13,665 nt of DNA from Acidobacteriaceae bacterium (GTDB taxonomy: Bacteria > Acidobacteriota > Terriglobia > Terriglobales > Acidobacteriaceae): the NCBI GenBank assembly GCA_003165095.1, contig PLSH01000009.1:1-13665 (forward strand), in the 5' to 3' direction. Numbering within the stretch: position 1 is the stretch's first letter; each line of letters opens with the position of its first letter. This document shows, in pieces, positions 13,585 to 13,665 of this stretch. Below the pieces are notes generated by a model, which made no database searches, was not told where the DNA came from, and saw only the letters and a list, made by a program, of their open reading frames with translations. A program made the position numbers and the translations under genes.

Positions 13585-13665
13585 TTGATCCCCGCTGAAG
13601 ATAATCCCCCGCCCGCCGGAGATGGTCAGCTGTTCGATAGCTTCGATTCTCACTTGGCGAGAACA
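13585..13665 (+). CDS. Start of an unidentified gene, 3' end outside window
   Basis: A TTG at 13585 has GGAG seven bases upstream (13574-13577) and opens a frame with no stop to the window edge (27 codons; starts IPAEDNPPPAGDG, then LFDSFDSHLART). The same frame has a stop at 13564-13566, so the gene cannot begin much earlier. The family is not recognisable from this fragment. By position it could belong to glycogen, trehalose or stress metabolism, but that is only a guess. Confidence 0.45.
   Translation, partial: MIPAEDNPPPAGDGQLFDSFDSHLART

Noticed and set aside
1..13665. CRISPR arrays, tRNA/rRNA genes, insertion sequences, integrases
   Set aside because: None seen. The only tandem repeat is the protein-coding 27-bp array in the ATPase, which has no spacer structure.

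Overview
The window looks like a chromosomal segment of a GC-moderate to GC-rich Gram-negative-type bacterium. The gene content would fit an Acidobacteriota-like soil bacterium: an alpha-glucan phosphorylase with a DUF3417-type N-terminus, GlgX, a class III-like PPK2, a plant/fungal-type P3A proton ATPase and a small bacterial metallothionein. That assignment is an inference from gene content only. No rRNA, tRNA, CRISPR, insertion sequence or integrase was seen.

Left arm (1-2799, all on the minus strand). From right to left there is a protein with two PRC-barrel domains (2799-2170), a 52-residue metallothionein with 8 cysteines (1849-1691), a YflT/GSP17M-like stress protein with a glycine-rich hydrophobic core (1435-908), and a slipin/stomatin (SPFH/band 7) protein that starts at GTG 812 and runs off the left edge. 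Shine-Dalgarno positions fix several starts, two of them at GTG. The gaps hold inverted repeats at 852-886, 1607-1658, 1982-2013 and 2072-2117.

Divergent region (2800-3157). This 358-base gap separates the leftward stress genes from a rightward operon. It contains a perfect TATAAT reading leftward (2871-2866) and a GGTCAA-GA-TTGACC dyad (2895-2908).

Right arm (3158-13460, all on the plus strand). Five genes are tightly packed: a P-type H+-ATPase with a 12 x 9-residue repeat tail and a DUF2934-like end, a PPK2 polyphosphate kinase, phosphoglucomutase, alpha-glucan phosphorylase and glycogen debranching enzyme. The spacings are 24, 48, -4 and -4 bases, the last two being ATGA overlaps. Read together, the set can release energy from the two main bacterial reserves: polyphosphate to nucleotide triphosphate, and glycogen to glucose-1-P and then glucose-6-P. 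It sits behind an ATP-driven proton pump. I infer an energy-reserve-to-proton-extrusion module, probably used in acid or starvation stress. A further gene probably starts at a TTG codon at 13585 and leaves the window on the right.
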